Positions 1 to 8,362 of a stretch of 64,000 nt of DNA are shown piece by piece. Position 1 is the first letter of the stretch. Each line of letters begins with the position of its first letter. The notes under the pieces are model-generated. The model had not been told where the DNA came from and ran no database searches. It saw only the letters and a program-made list of their open reading frames with translations. Source of the DNA: Halomicrobium katesii DSM 19301. Lineage in GTDB: Archaea > Halobacteriota > Halobacteria > Halobacteriales > Haloarculaceae. The position numbers were made by a program, and so were the translations under genes. The stretch spans positions 1,039,864 to 1,103,863 of the forward strand of contig NZ_KB905378.1 of the NCBI RefSeq assembly GCF_000379085.1, in the 5' to 3' direction.

Positions 1-117
1 CAGCCGGTTCGACCGGCCGGCCCTTCCGGGAACCCCGACGACGCAAGCACGCGAGCGAAGCGAGCGCGCGCAGGGAGTCGCGGGACCGGAACTGTACGAG
101 GGCTTTCGGTGTGTTCA
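1..117. repeat. Dispersed GC-rich repeat, truncated by window start
   Basis: This stretch resembles the reverse complement of 15533-15650. Both share the order CCGGCCGG, a GGGAACCC-like block, GCAAGCAC, GCGGGACC and a terminal GAGGGCTTTCGGTG, with rough identity near 80 percent by eye. No gene is evident before metX. The end can be read as a peptide tail (EGFRC...), which also occurs in the other copy, so part of it may descend from coding sequence. Function is unknown. Confidence 0.6.
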
Positions 118-220
118 CGAACGTAGCGAGTGACTGTTCGAACGCCGATCGAAGCGAGTCGTTCGGTACCTTCAGGTCGTTCGATACCCCTTGTGGAGAG
201 ACACCAACACGAGGCGCACG

Positions 221-1429
221 ATGGACGTAGACCACCAGACCCTCTCGCTGGGCGAGTTCGAGTTCGCCTGTGGCGAGACGATCCCCGAGCTCGAAGTCGC
301 CTACGAGACCTACGGCGAGTTCGACGGCGACAACGCCGTCCTCGTCTGTCACGCGCTCACCGGCAGCGCACACGTCGCCGGCCGCGGGCGCTTCGAAGAC
401 TCCGATCAGGCCTTCGCCTGGTGGGACAACATCGTCGGCCCGGGCAAGGCCATCGACACGACCGAGTACTACGTGATCTGCGTGAACGATCCCGGCTCCT
501 GTTATGGCACGTCCGGGCCGGCCTCGACGAACCCCGAGACGGGCGAGCCCTACGGGACGGCGTTCCCGCCGGTGACCGTCGGCGACTGGACGGAAGCCCA
601 GCGGGCCGTACTGGACGAGTTGGGGGTCCCCCACCTCCACGCGGTCGTCGGCGGCAGCGTCGGCGGCATGAACGCGCTGGACTGGGTCAAGCGCCATCCC
701 GATCACGTCGAGCGCGTCGTCGCCATCGCCGCCGCCGCGCGACTCGATCCGCAGTGTCTCGCGCTGGACGGCATCGCCCGCCGGGCGATCACGACCGACG
801 ACGACTGGAACGGGGGCGACTACTACGGCGACGACCGCCCGGACCCGGACGACGGGCTGGCGCTGGCCCGCGAACTCGGCCACGTGATGTACCTCTCGAA
901 GGCGACGATGGAGCAGCGCTTCGGCCGTCGGGCCGCCACGAGAGAGTACGAGCGGGCCTTTCCGACGGACCCGGCGGGCCGCTTTTTCCCCTACCGGGAC
1001 GTGGAGTCCTATCTCGACCACAACGCCACGAAGTTCGTCGACCGCTTCGACGCCAACAGCTACCTCTACCTGACCCGGGCGATGGACAACTACGACCTCT
1101 CGTCGGGCTTCGAGTCCGACGCGGACGCCGTCGCCGCCTTCGACGGCGAGGCGCTGCTGATGTCCTTTACCGGCGACTGGCACTTCACGACAGCACAGTC
1201 CGAGGAGCTGGCCGAGTCGTTCCGCGAGACCGACACCGCGACCGCACACCACATGGTCGACTCCGACTACGGCCACGACGCCTTCCTCGTCGAGCCCGAT
1301 CGCGTCGGCCCGCCCGTCGCGGACTTCCTCGATGACGGCGTCGGTGGCAGCGCCGTCTCCGACACCACCGACGACGACGGCGACGACGGTCCCGACCACG
1401 CACCGGTCCACACGAGCCTCTTCTCGTGA
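221..1429 (+). CDS. metX: Homoserine O-acetyltransferase
   Basis: A 402-aa alpha/beta-hydrolase of the MetX family, which transfers an acetyl group from acetyl-CoA to homoserine in methionine biosynthesis in the cytoplasm. Visible family marks are the nucleophile elbow [12 protein letters not shown] (Ser near residue 146), the catalytic Asp in SFTGDWHF (near 319) and the His in DYGHDAF (near 352). The ATG at 221 was chosen over upstream in-frame codons because family homology starts at once. The acidic tail after about residue 375 is a halophile extension. The O-acetylhomoserine sulfhydrylase that would use its product lies 34 kb away at 35693. A succinyl donor cannot be excluded from sequence alone. 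Confidence 0.93.
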   Translation: MDVDHQTLSLGEFEFACGETIPELEVAYETYGEFDGDNAVLVCHALTGSAHVAGRGRFEDSDQAFAWWDNIVGPGKAIDTTEYYVICVNDPGSCYGTSGPASTNPETGEPYGTAFPPVTVGDWTEAQRAVLDELGVPHLHAVVGGSVGGMNALDWVKRHPDHVERVVAIAAAARLDPQCLALDGIARRAITTDDDWNGGDYYGDDRPDPDDGLALARELGHVMYLSKATMEQRFGRRAATREYERAFPTDPAGRFFPYRDVESYLDHNATKFVDRFDANSYLYLTRAMDNYDLSSGFESDADAVAAFDGEALLMSFTGDWHFTTAQSEELAESFRETDTATAHHMVDSDYGHDAFLVEPDRVGPPVADFLDDGVGGSAVSDTTDDDGDDGPDHAPVHTSLFS

Positions 1430-1489
1430 CCGGGACGAGCTGTTGTCCCAGTGACCTTTATTGGCGTGTGGTGTGAACTGTGTTACACA

Positions 1490-1792
1490 ATGTCAGAGAT
1501 GCCAGACGCGGCCAGCGACATGGGACTGGGCTTCGGAGAGACCGTCTACGACGAGGACGGCCAGCGACTCGGGACGATCCGCGGGTTCGACGAGCGGGGG
1601 TTCTACGTCACGCTCGACGGCGGCATGGCCGCCATGTCGATCGAACACGTCCGCGCCGGTGAGTCCGGCGAGGCCGAACTGATGTGGCGCTGCTGGGACT
1701 GTGGCGCGATGGGCGAGATCGAGGACATCCCCGAGGAGTGTCCCGACTGCGGTGCGCCAAAGGAGGACATCTACTACTGGACGGAGGATTAG
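1490..1792 (+). CDS. Rubredoxin-like zinc-ribbon protein
   Basis: A 100-aa protein. Its N-terminal half is a small beta-rich region (GETVYDEDG, LGTIRGFDE) that resembles the haloarchaeal DUF7130-type domain. The C-terminal half has paired cysteines, CWDCG and CPDCG, separated by an acidic loop and followed by YYWTED, as in rubredoxin or short rubrerythrin-type metal sites. It may bind iron or zinc for electron transfer or a structural role. The ATG at 1490 is preferred because it is preceded by a short leader with an AT-rich element (CCTTTATTGG, about 25-30 nt upstream). It stands alone between metX and an opposed gene. Confidence 0.8.
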   Translation: MSEMPDAASDMGLGFGETVYDEDGQRLGTIRGFDERGFYVTLDGGMAAMSIEHVRAGESGEAELMWRCWDCGAMGEIEDIPEECPDCGAPKEDIYYWTED

Positions 1793-1887
1793 GGGGGCGG
1801 CCCGACGGAACGAATGCCGGTCCGCGGAACAGACGAACGGCGACCGCGGGGAGCCAGCGCCCTGGGGACGGCGACCTGTCGCCCCCG

Positions 1888-2367
1888 CTACGAGACGCCT
1901 TCGAGTCGCTCTCGCAGCGACGACGGCAGCGACGACTCGACGGCCTCAATCGCCTCGTCGGGCATGGCGAACGTGAACCGTTCGTCGCGCCGCGTGACGA
2001 TCGCGAGTCCGTCGGCGTCTCGAACCACCAGCGTGCGGATCTCCGGGGACACGTCTGCCAGCGCGTCGAAGGTGTCGCCGGTCAGTGGAACCGATCCGGT
2101 GGTCTCCTCGTGGCCGACCGCCACGTCCGAGTGGGCGGCCAGATCGGCCAGCGCGTGGCGGACGCGGTCGCGGTCGTCGCGTCGGCCGGACCCCACGCGG
2201 ACGGTGGCCGCGGCCGGTGATCGGGGGCTCTCGTCGAGCACCGTCGCCAGCAGCTCGATCGACGCCAGTTCCGGTGCCGTCGCCGGGACGACGAGACGGT
2301 ACCGCGGCGTCTCGGCCGGCCACTCGGCGTCGTCGAGGGGGTCGTCGGAAGCGGATCCGTCGGTCAT
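1888..2367 (-). CDS. Hypothetical haloarchaeal protein
   Basis: A 159-aa acidic protein without membrane segments or a signal peptide. I do not recognise a named family. It has an alpha/beta pattern, with a core strand RYRLVVPA near residue 25 and a C-terminal region RTLVVRDADGLAIVTRRDERFTF that looks like two beta strands around a turn, ending in an amphipathic helix (DEAIEAVESSL). The start was placed at the ATG at 2367; reading further upstream would overlap the panE promoter region. It is divergent from panE at 2445, so the two may share a roughly 77-bp promoter region. Confidence 0.72.
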   Translation of the reverse strand: MTDGSASDDPLDDAEWPAETPRYRLVVPATAPELASIELLATVLDESPRSPAAATVRVGSGRRDDRDRVRHALADLAAHSDVAVGHEETTGSVPLTGDTFDALADVSPEIRTLVVRDADGLAIVTRRDERFTFAMPDEAIEAVESSLPSSLRERLEGVS

Positions 2368-2444
2368 ACCCGTCGTTGGCGACGGCGCGGCAAGTGGGTG
2401 GTGATCCCCGTCGCGTTTTTCAGCACCCGCGACGGAGTGGGCGC

Positions 2445-3353
2445 ATGGAGATCGTCGTCTTCGGAGCGGGCAGTCTCGGCAGTCTGATCGGGGGGCTGCT
2501 GGCACGCAGCCACGACGTGACCCTGGTCGGGCGAGAGCCACACGTCGGGACGGTCGAGCGGTCGGGGCTGGCGATCGAGGGCGCGATCGACGCGCACGTG
2601 AGGCCGGCCGCGGGGACTACATCGCCCGCCGCGGCAGACCTCGCCGTCGTGACGGTCACGGCCGGCGACACCGACGCGGCCGCCGCGGCGCTCTCTGACA
2701 CGGCACTCGACGCCTGCCTCTCGCTGCAAAACGGCATGGGCAACGAGGCGACGCTCGCCGAGCGACTGGGCTGTCCCGTCCTCGCGGGCACCTGCACCTA
2801 CGGCGCACGCCTGACCGAGCCCGGCGTGGTCGCGTGTACCGGCGTCGGCGAAGTCGTGCTGGGTCCCCGCGAGGGCGGCCGCTCCGAGCCGGCCGACCGC
2901 GCTGGGGCGGCGTTTACCGACGCCGGTGTCGAGACCACCGTCGCCGACGACATGCCGCGACGGCTCTGGGAGAAGCTGGCGGTCAACGCCGGAATCAACG
3001 CCGCGACGGCGCTGGCCCGCGTCCCCAACGGCGCGCTCGTCGACGGTCCGGCCCGGCGCGTCGCCGAGCGCGCTGCACGGGAAACGGCGGCCGTGGCCCG
3101 CGAACACGGCGTCGATCTGCCGGACGAGCGGGCCGCCCAGATGGCGATGCAGGTGGCTACGGACACCGCCGCGAACCGCTCCTCGATGTTGCAGGACGTG
3201 GCCGACGGACGACAGACCGAGATCGACGCGATCAACGGCTACGTCGTAGAGCGGTCTGGGGGTGTGGCAGTCCCCGTCAACGAGACGCTGACCGCGCTCG
3301 TGCGAGCGTGGGAGGGCGAGAACAGTGCGGGACGACGTTATAGTAACAATTGA
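2445..3353 (+). CDS. panE: 2-dehydropantoate 2-reductase (ketopantoate reductase)
   Basis: A 302-aa NADPH-dependent reductase that converts ketopantoate to pantoate for coenzyme A synthesis. The N-terminal Rossmann fold shows GAGSLGSLIGG at residues 6-16. SLQNGMGNE near residue 90 and the LWEKLAVNAGINAATAL helix near 170-185 (catalytic Lys and Asn in the family) are typical of the ApbA/PanE family. The last four residues (YSNN) and the TGA stop come from a palindromic repeat that begins at 3339, so the native C-terminus may have been changed by insertion. The gene converges on a UPF0104 gene. Confidence 0.9.
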   Translation: MEIVVFGAGSLGSLIGGLLARSHDVTLVGREPHVGTVERSGLAIEGAIDAHVRPAAGTTSPAAADLAVVTVTAGDTDAAAAALSDTALDACLSLQNGMGNEATLAERLGCPVLAGTCTYGARLTEPGVVACTGVGEVVLGPREGGRSEPADRAGAAFTDAGVETTVADDMPRRLWEKLAVNAGINAATALARVPNGALVDGPARRVAERAARETAAVAREHGVDLPDERAAQMAMQVATDTAANRSSMLQDVADGRQTEIDAINGYVVERSGGVAVPVNETLTALVRAWEGENSAGRRYSNN

Positions 3354-3422
3354 AACGATTTACACACCGATCGCACTGCTGTCGTGTGATCGGGTGTGCA
3401 TTGATTTTCAATGGCTACTATC
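3339..3422. repeat. Palindromic element, family A, copy 1
   Basis: About 84 bp with arms beginning TATAGTAACAATTGAAA on the left and, in reverse complement, GATAGTAGCCATTGAAA on the right, followed by CACACC(C)GATCGCAC on each arm. A second copy lies at 13618-13701. It would fold into a long imperfect hairpin. Both arms place an in-frame TGA in the converging genes: panE ends at 3353 and the UPF0104 gene at 3408. No transposase is present, so it is a MITE-like or terminator-like element. Confidence 0.85.
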
Positions 3423-4451
3423 GCTCCGACGGAGCACGAACACCGCCGCCGCGCCGCCCACGAGGAGCGCGAAGACGTAGCTCGCGACCCGGTAGAGAAT
3501 CGAGATGGCGGTCGCTCCGTCGCTGGCGATCGGCGTGAGCGCGACGATCAGAATCACCAGGAACGCCTCGACTGCCCCCGAGCCTCCCGGCGAGGGCGCG
3601 AGCCCGCCCAGCGTGCTCGCGGGGACGACAAAGAAGACGAGCAAGAGCGGGATCGCCGCGTCGCCGACGGCCATCGCGACGAAGTACAGCGGGAGCGCGA
3701 AGAAGATCCAGCCGATATACGAGTAGCCAAGCGCCCGCACGAGCGCTCTCCGGTCCGTCGCGATCCGCTGGAAGGCCTCGTCCAGTTCCGCAAGGCGGCT
3801 CCGGAGCCCGTCGACGGTCAGGCGCGGCAGGAGCCGGACGATCGGGACCACGACGCTGGCACCGACTCGTCCCAGGGACAGCCGGTAGCGCCAGCCGACC
3901 GCCGCGAGCACCGGGACTCCCAGGGCGACGGCGAACAGCGCTACAGCGAGTGGCTCCAGCACTGCCGGCAGCGACGACTGGTAGAGCAGGGCCGCAAAGC
4001 CCACCCCGGAGAAGGTGACGAACGGAAAGAGGTTCAGCAGGTCCGCGGTGACGACCGAGGCCAGCGCGTCCTCGTAGCTGGCGTCCGTGTCTCGCGAGAG
4101 GACGTAGGCGATGAAGGGCTCGCCCCCGGCCTGGCCCAGCGGCGTCACGTAGTTGGCGAACGTCGCGGCGTAGTAGGTCACGACCAGTCGGCGAAACGAC
4201 TCGCGGACGCCGGCCACGCCCAGGACGATCTGCCAGGCTTTCCCCCAGAACGTGAGACAGAGCAGCGTCGAGAGACAGCCCATCGCCAGCCAGCGCAGGT
4301 CCGCCGTCGCCAGCCGATCGAGGACGTTGCGCGTCCCGACGAACTCGACCAGCGCGGAGAGGACGAGGCCGGCGACGGCGAACCCCAGGACGGTCTGGAC
4401 GACTGTCCGACGGTCGAACAGGTCACCGATCCCGCCTGCGTCGTCGCTCAC
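3408..4451 (-). CDS. UPF0104 / lysylphosphatidylglycerol synthase-type membrane protein
   Basis: A 347-aa integral membrane protein with about eight hydrophobic segments. It belongs to the family of the MprF flippase domain (UPF0104). Typical marks are the FWGKAW segment after TM2, TYYAATFANYVTPLGQAGGEP near residues 95-115, and the late loop with LGGLAPSPGGSGAVEA. Proteins of this family are proposed to move lipid-linked substrates across the membrane; no substrate can be assigned here. The start ATG lies 2 nt after the stop of the upstream sulfatase-fold gene, so the two are probably co-transcribed. Its stop codon lies in a palindromic repeat. Confidence 0.87.
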   Translation of the reverse strand: MSDDAGGIGDLFDRRTVVQTVLGFAVAGLVLSALVEFVGTRNVLDRLATADLRWLAMGCLSTLLCLTFWGKAWQIVLGVAGVRESFRRLVVTYYAATFANYVTPLGQAGGEPFIAYVLSRDTDASYEDALASVVTADLLNLFPFVTFSGVGFAALLYQSSLPAVLEPLAVALFAVALGVPVLAAVGWRYRLSLGRVGASVVVPIVRLLPRLTVDGLRSRLAELDEAFQRIATDRRALVRALGYSYIGWIFFALPLYFVAMAVGDAAIPLLLVFFVVPASTLGGLAPSPGGSGAVEAFLVILIVALTPIASDGATAISILYRVASYVFALLVGGAAAVFVLRRSDSSH

Positions 4452-4453
4452 GA

Positions 4454-5974
4454 TCAGTCGATGTAGCCCAGGTCTTTCAGGCGATCCTTCGCGTCGTCGT
4501 CCATCGAGTCCAGCACCTCGCCGTCGGTGCCGTCGGCCTCGTCGGGCCAGTCGGCGTCGACGCGGTCGACGAAGTCGGAGAGCTCCGCTTCGAGGTCGGC
4601 CAGCAGTTCGTCGTCACTGCCCGCACGGTCCTCGGTCTCGCCGGGGTCGCTGTCGATCCGGTAGGCCTCGTCCGGGATGCGCGTACAGTGGATGTACTTG
4701 CCCTCGGGCGAACGGGCCGCGCCCATCCGGGAGTAGAACCGCGAGTCCGTCTCCAGGGCGATGCCGGCCGCGCTGGCTTTCCCCTCCAGCTGGCGGAGCT
4801 CGACGACCGGCTGGTGGTACTCGACGAAGCCCACGTCACCGCGGGGGCCGTGTGCGCCCGCACCGTTCGAGGTCGTCCCAGCGAACTCGCGATACTCCGT
4901 CGAGAGCAGGGAGCGAGTGGGGTCGAGCGAGACGCCGTCGCCCGCGACGCCGGTCGCGTCCAGCACGGAGTGATACAGGTCGACGAGTTCGACGACCGTC
5001 TCGTCGTCGCGTTCGGGCTCGATCTCGGGGTGTTTGACCATGCAGGGGACGTTCACCAGCGGATCGTAGATGCAGAACTCGTGGCCGTAGAGGGCGTGTT
5101 CGCCGTGCAGTTCGCCGTGGTCGGCCGCTACGACGACCATCGTCTCGTCCCACTGGCCGGTCTCTTTGAGGTGGGTAAAGAGCCGGTCGAGCTGGTCGTC
5201 GATGTGGCGGATCTCGGCGTCGTACAGCCCCTCGATGTCGTCCCACTCCGCGTCGTCGATGTCGCGAGCGCCGCAGTTGAACTCCTTGGAGTTCTGGCAC
5301 ACCTCGGCCGAGTCGACGCCGGGCGCGAACTGCTCGACGTACTCCTCGGGCGGGTGGTAGGGGAGGTGGGCGTCCATCAGGTTGATGAACGTGAAGAAGT
5401 TCTCCGAGTCGTCGATGAAGTCCATCGTCTCGTCGATCACGGCGGGGGTCTTCGTGTCGCCCCCGCCCTCGGAGGCGAAGTACTCGTGTAACGTGTTGCC
5501 CAGCTGGACCATCCGATCGGCGACGCCCCGCAGGGTGTCGCTGTCGTTCATCGTCTGCCAGATCCGGGCCAGCGGCCCCGAGAGGAGTTCGCTTGGCATG
5601 ATCTGGAAGAAGTTGTCGTGGTCGTCGAACCCCGCGGTGAGGTTCGTGTAGGGCGTGATCCAGGCGTTCGAGGAGTAACAGGCCGTGTCGTAGCCGGCCG
5701 CCGAGAGCGACTCGGCCAGCGTGGTCGCCCCGTCGAGATAGGGGTCCTCCTGTGTCGCCTCGTGTTCGGAGGGGTACAGCCCCGTAAACAGGGAGGCGTG
5801 GACCGGCAGGGTCCAGGGGGCCGGCGCGACGGCGTGTTCGAAGACCGCCGCTTCCTCGGCGAACGCCTCCAGGGTCGGAGTCGTCGGCTCGTCGTACCCG
5901 TACGCCGAGAGGTGGTCCTTGCGGACCGTATCGAGCACGACGAAGAGCACGTTCGTCCCGTCCGCACCAGTCAT
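4454..5974 (-). CDS. Sulfatase-fold enzyme (arylsulfatase/phosphoglycerol transferase superfamily)
   Basis: A 506-aa acidic alkaline-phosphatase-superfamily protein with no signal peptide. The N-terminal metal site is NVLFVVLDTVRKDHL (residues 7-21). Where a classical sulfatase has C-x-P-x-R, this protein has W-T-L-P-V-H-ASLFTG near residue 60, so the formylglycine cysteine is absent and a threonine could be the nucleophile. The second metal site is VVVAADHGELHGEH near residue 290, followed by a GHEFCIYDP loop. True sulfatase activity is therefore uncertain; a phosphoryl or glycerophosphate transferase is possible. The TATA-like TTTAAA, 24 nt before the ATG at 5974, supports this start. Operon partner: the UPF0104 membrane protein. 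Confidence 0.85.
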   Translation of the reverse strand: MTGADGTNVLFVVLDTVRKDHLSAYGYDEPTTPTLEAFAEEAAVFEHAVAPAPWTLPVHASLFTGLYPSEHEATQEDPYLDGATTLAESLSAAGYDTACYSSNAWITPYTNLTAGFDDHDNFFQIMPSELLSGPLARIWQTMNDSDTLRGVADRMVQLGNTLHEYFASEGGGDTKTPAVIDETMDFIDDSENFFTFINLMDAHLPYHPPEEYVEQFAPGVDSAEVCQNSKEFNCGARDIDDAEWDDIEGLYDAEIRHIDDQLDRLFTHLKETGQWDETMVVVAADHGELHGEHALYGHEFCIYDPLVNVPCMVKHPEIEPERDDETVVELVDLYHSVLDATGVAGDGVSLDPTRSLLSTEYREFAGTTSNGAGAHGPRGDVGFVEYHQPVVELRQLEGKASAAGIALETDSRFYSRMGAARSPEGKYIHCTRIPDEAYRIDSDPGETEDRAGSDDELLADLEAELSDFVDRVDADWPDEADGTDGEVLDSMDDDAKDRLKDLGYID

Positions 5975-5998
5975 ACTGAGTACGGCATCGTCCACGAG

Positions 5999-6004
5999 TT
6001 TAAA
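5999..6004 (-). promoter_or_regulatory. TATA-like box of the sulfatase/UPF0104 operon
   Basis: TTTAAA lies 24 nt upstream of the ATG at 5974 on the minus strand. This is the spacing expected for a leaderless haloarchaeal transcript, and it decides the start against the longer reading frame. Confidence 0.55.
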
Positions 6005-6112
6005 GACCGCGTTTCGTGGCTCTGGGCTGGTTCCGAACGATTCGACCGACAGTGGGCGTCCACGGGAGCGACGACACCGGCGAAAAACAGCGACGGAGAG
6101 ATCGTCGCTGGA

Positions 6113-6373
6113 CTACTCGTCCGTCGTCACAGTCGAGTACAGTGACTGCCTGGCGTCCATAAAGGAGACTTCGGAGGTGACGACATCAGCCTCTTCGAGT
6201 TCAGAGAGTGCGTATCTCGTGGTTCGTTTCGACAACATGGTCTCTTCGGCGAGTTGCGACTGGGTCAGTTGTCCTTCGTGAGCGAGGACCTTCGTGACGA
6301 GTTTGGCACTCGGTGGACTGTCTGCCAACTCGTCTTCGAACGCGCGGAACACGTCCCCAGGATCGGATGGCAT
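6113..6373 (-). CDS. Small winged-helix DNA-binding protein
   Basis: An 86-aa protein that is almost entirely a winged helix. Residues 25-70 give helix, helix, recognition helix (LTQSQLAEETMLSKRTTRYAL) and a wing containing VVTSEVSFMDARQSLYSTV, as in haloarchaeal MarR/TrmB-like small regulators. It has no ligand domain. It probably acts as a transcription factor; its target is unknown. It sits alone between the sulfatase operon and the NAD-binding protein at 6417 and shares their strand. Confidence 0.85.
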   Translation of the reverse strand: MPSDPGDVFRAFEDELADSPPSAKLVTKVLAHEGQLTQSQLAEETMLSKRTTRYALSELEEADVVTSEVSFMDARQSLYSTVTTDE

Positions 6374-6416
6374 GTACAGGTCGATGCACGGGCGCAGCCG
6401 ACATCAAAGCCGGTGC

Positions 6417-7097
6417 TTATACTGTTGGTTGTCTGGCTGCGAGTGTCGCCAGGGTCGGTGCCGAGACCGGTCCCGTCGGAACCGTGTCGTCGACGGCGAG
6501 ACGATAGATCGCGGTGCTTGCCTGTTCGACCGAGAACGGGCGGTCGTCGCCGAGCCGTCGGGCCAGTGGTTCCCACCGCCCCAGTGTCGCGACGAGTGCG
6601 TTCGTGACTGTCGAGAAGTGTGGCTGGTCCGGTCCGTAAACGGGACCAAACCGTGGGACGACGACCGACAGTTGGAGGTCGGCGATTGCCGCTTCGGCAC
6701 GGCGCCGAGCGTCGATGTACGCGTCTCGAACGCCGGGTGGCTTGGTCGACGACGAGACGTAGACGAAGCGATCGACACCGGCGCGTTCCGCCTCCAGCGC
6801 GGCGACGACGGCAGCGTCTCCGTTGAGACGTTCGAGCGTGACGCCCTGGTCCGGTGACTCGTCGAGCGTCCCGATAGAGTGAACAACGCAGTCGGTGCCA
6901 GTGAGTGTGTCTCGCCACTCGTGTGGAGCGAAGATGTCCGCCGCGTGCCAGTCGACTGCTCCTGCCCACGGACCGCGCTTTTCCGTTGCTGGCGGTCCGC
7001 TGCGGGCGACGCTCGTCACGTCGTGGCCGTCCGAAACGGCACGCCGGCAGACGCGCCGACCGATGAAACCGTTGCCGCCCGTCACCAGTAGCTGCAT
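6417..7097 (-). CDS. NAD(P)-binding epimerase-like protein (short, NmrA/NDUFA9-type)
   Basis: A 226-aa protein with a Rossmann N-terminus, LLVTGGNGFIGRRVCRRA (residues 3-20), an atypical SDR core (CVVHSIGTLDES, FVYVSSSTKPPG) and a Y-x3-R in place of the classical Y-x3-K (AYIDARRRAE). This pattern is typical of NDUFA9-like or NmrA-like proteins, which often bind NADPH without epimerase activity. It is shorter than full epimerases (about 300 aa). The substrate is unknown. Confidence 0.82.
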   Translation of the reverse strand: MQLLVTGGNGFIGRRVCRRAVSDGHDVTSVARSGPPATEKRGPWAGAVDWHAADIFAPHEWRDTLTGTDCVVHSIGTLDESPDQGVTLERLNGDAAVVAALEAERAGVDRFVYVSSSTKPPGVRDAYIDARRRAEAAIADLQLSVVVPRFGPVYGPDQPHFSTVTNALVATLGRWEPLARRLGDDRPFSVEQASTAIYRLAVDDTVPTGPVSAPTLATLAARQPTV

Positions 7098-7145
7098 ACG
7101 GACCCGTCGGGCTACAGAGTCAAAACAGCGCCGCCGACGAGCGAG

Positions 7146-7466
7146 CTACAGCACCCGGAGCCGATAGCCAGCTAGCGCCGTTTCGTCGGTGACGCGGCCG
7201 CTTTCTTCGGCGACATCGAGGACGCGTGAGACGAACTCCTTGGGGACTTCGACGCCGACGAAATCGGAGGTTTCTCTGTCGACGGTCAACCGTGCCATCG
7301 TCCGGTCGGTGCCGTCGTCGTTGTAGATGCTCCCGACCTGTCGACCGTCCCGCAGGAAGTGGAGTGTCACGTCCGTCGGTTCGATCCGATCGAAGGATAC
7401 CTCGAACACCATGTGATCGTCCTCGATGCGGGTAAGCAAGCGACCGTCGTGCTCGGTCACGAACAT
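7146..7466 (-). CDS. Hypothetical haloarchaeal protein
   Basis: A 106-aa, beta-strand-rich, acidic protein (MFVTEHDGRLLTRIEDD, then VTLHFLRDGRQVGSIYNDDG) with a short C-terminal helix (EFVSRVLDVAEES). No membrane segment, cysteine pair or named motif is visible. The start at the ATG at 7466 fits the first strand. It is separated by about 50 bp from the epimerase-like gene downstream on the same strand. Confidence 0.75.
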   Translation of the reverse strand: MFVTEHDGRLLTRIEDDHMVFEVSFDRIEPTDVTLHFLRDGRQVGSIYNDDGTDRTMARLTVDRETSDFVGVEVPKEFVSRVLDVAEESGRVTDETALAGYRLRVL

Positions 7467-7609
7467 ACGCGTCGTACGGACTGGAAGCGGTTATACGGGC
7501 GGCCGTCTCGGACGGTGTTCGCAGGTAGGACGGGCCGCACGTCGGCAGCTACCGCCCGACCTCTACTCGTACTGTGAGCCGTAACTTCACAGATTCACAG
7601 CCCGCAGCG

Positions 7610-8362
7610 TCACTCGCGGTGACTCGGCGCGGCCGCCTCGACCGCCGTCGTCGCCAGTGTCTCGAAGTCGGCGGTGTCGGGAACGACGTCGACGTCGATG
7701 CCCGCGTCCGTGGCCGTCTGTCGGGTCGGCTCGCCGATCGCGCCGACGACGGCGTCGTTCAGCCCCTCGACAGCGTCCGCTCGAATTCCTCGCTCGTCGG
7801 CTACCGCGAGGAAGTGTCGAACGGTCAGCGAGGAGGTGAACAGTGCGGCGTCGAGGTCGCCGGCCGCCGCACGCTCCGTCGACGCTCCGGCCCCCTCTGG
7901 CCGGACGAGTCTGTAGAGGATCGTCTCGTGGACGTACGCGCCGGCCGCTTCCAGTCCGTCGGTCAGGACCGCCGAGCCGTGATCCGAGCGCGCCACCTCG
8001 ACGCGCGCGCCGTCGACGCTCTCTTCGAGCGCGGCGACCAGTCCGGTCGAGGAGTACTCCTCGGGCACCAGATCGACCGCGTAGCCGGCGTCTTCGAGCA
8101 CGTCTGCGGTCGGCCGGCCGATCGCACAGACTGTCGCGTCGCCGGGGTCCCACCCGGCCTCTGTGGCCAGTTCGACGCCGGTCTTGCTCGTGAGGACGAC
8201 GTAGTCCGCGTCGGATCGGGGCGTCGCCCCGGTCGCCTCGACGGCGAGCATCGGGTCCGGAACCGGGTCGGCACCGAGCGACTCCAGCAACTCGACGGCC
8301 TGGGTGGTCCGCTCGTCGTCGGGGCGGAACACGGCGACGCTGAGCCGCGGTTCCTCACGCAT
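7610..8362 (-). CDS. hemD: Uroporphyrinogen-III synthase
   Basis: A 250-aa HemD-type protein that closes hydroxymethylbilane to uroporphyrinogen III. It shows the duplicated alpha/beta fold with the weakly conserved family motifs VVLTSKTGVE (near 55), CAIGRPTADVLEDAG (near 80), ALFTSSLTVRHFL (near 170) and AIGEPTRQTATDAG (near 205). The ATG at 8362 overlaps the cobA stop by 8 nt (ATGCGTGA), which marks translational coupling. It is the last gene of hemC-cobA-hemD. Confidence 0.9.
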   Translation of the reverse strand: MREEPRLSVAVFRPDDERTTQAVELLESLGADPVPDPMLAVEATGATPRSDADYVVLTSKTGVELATEAGWDPGDATVCAIGRPTADVLEDAGYAVDLVPEEYSSTGLVAALEESVDGARVEVARSDHGSAVLTDGLEAAGAYVHETILYRLVRPEGAGASTERAAAGDLDAALFTSSLTVRHFLAVADERGIRADAVEGLNDAVVGAIGEPTRQTATDAGIDVDVVPDTADFETLATTAVEAAAPSHRE

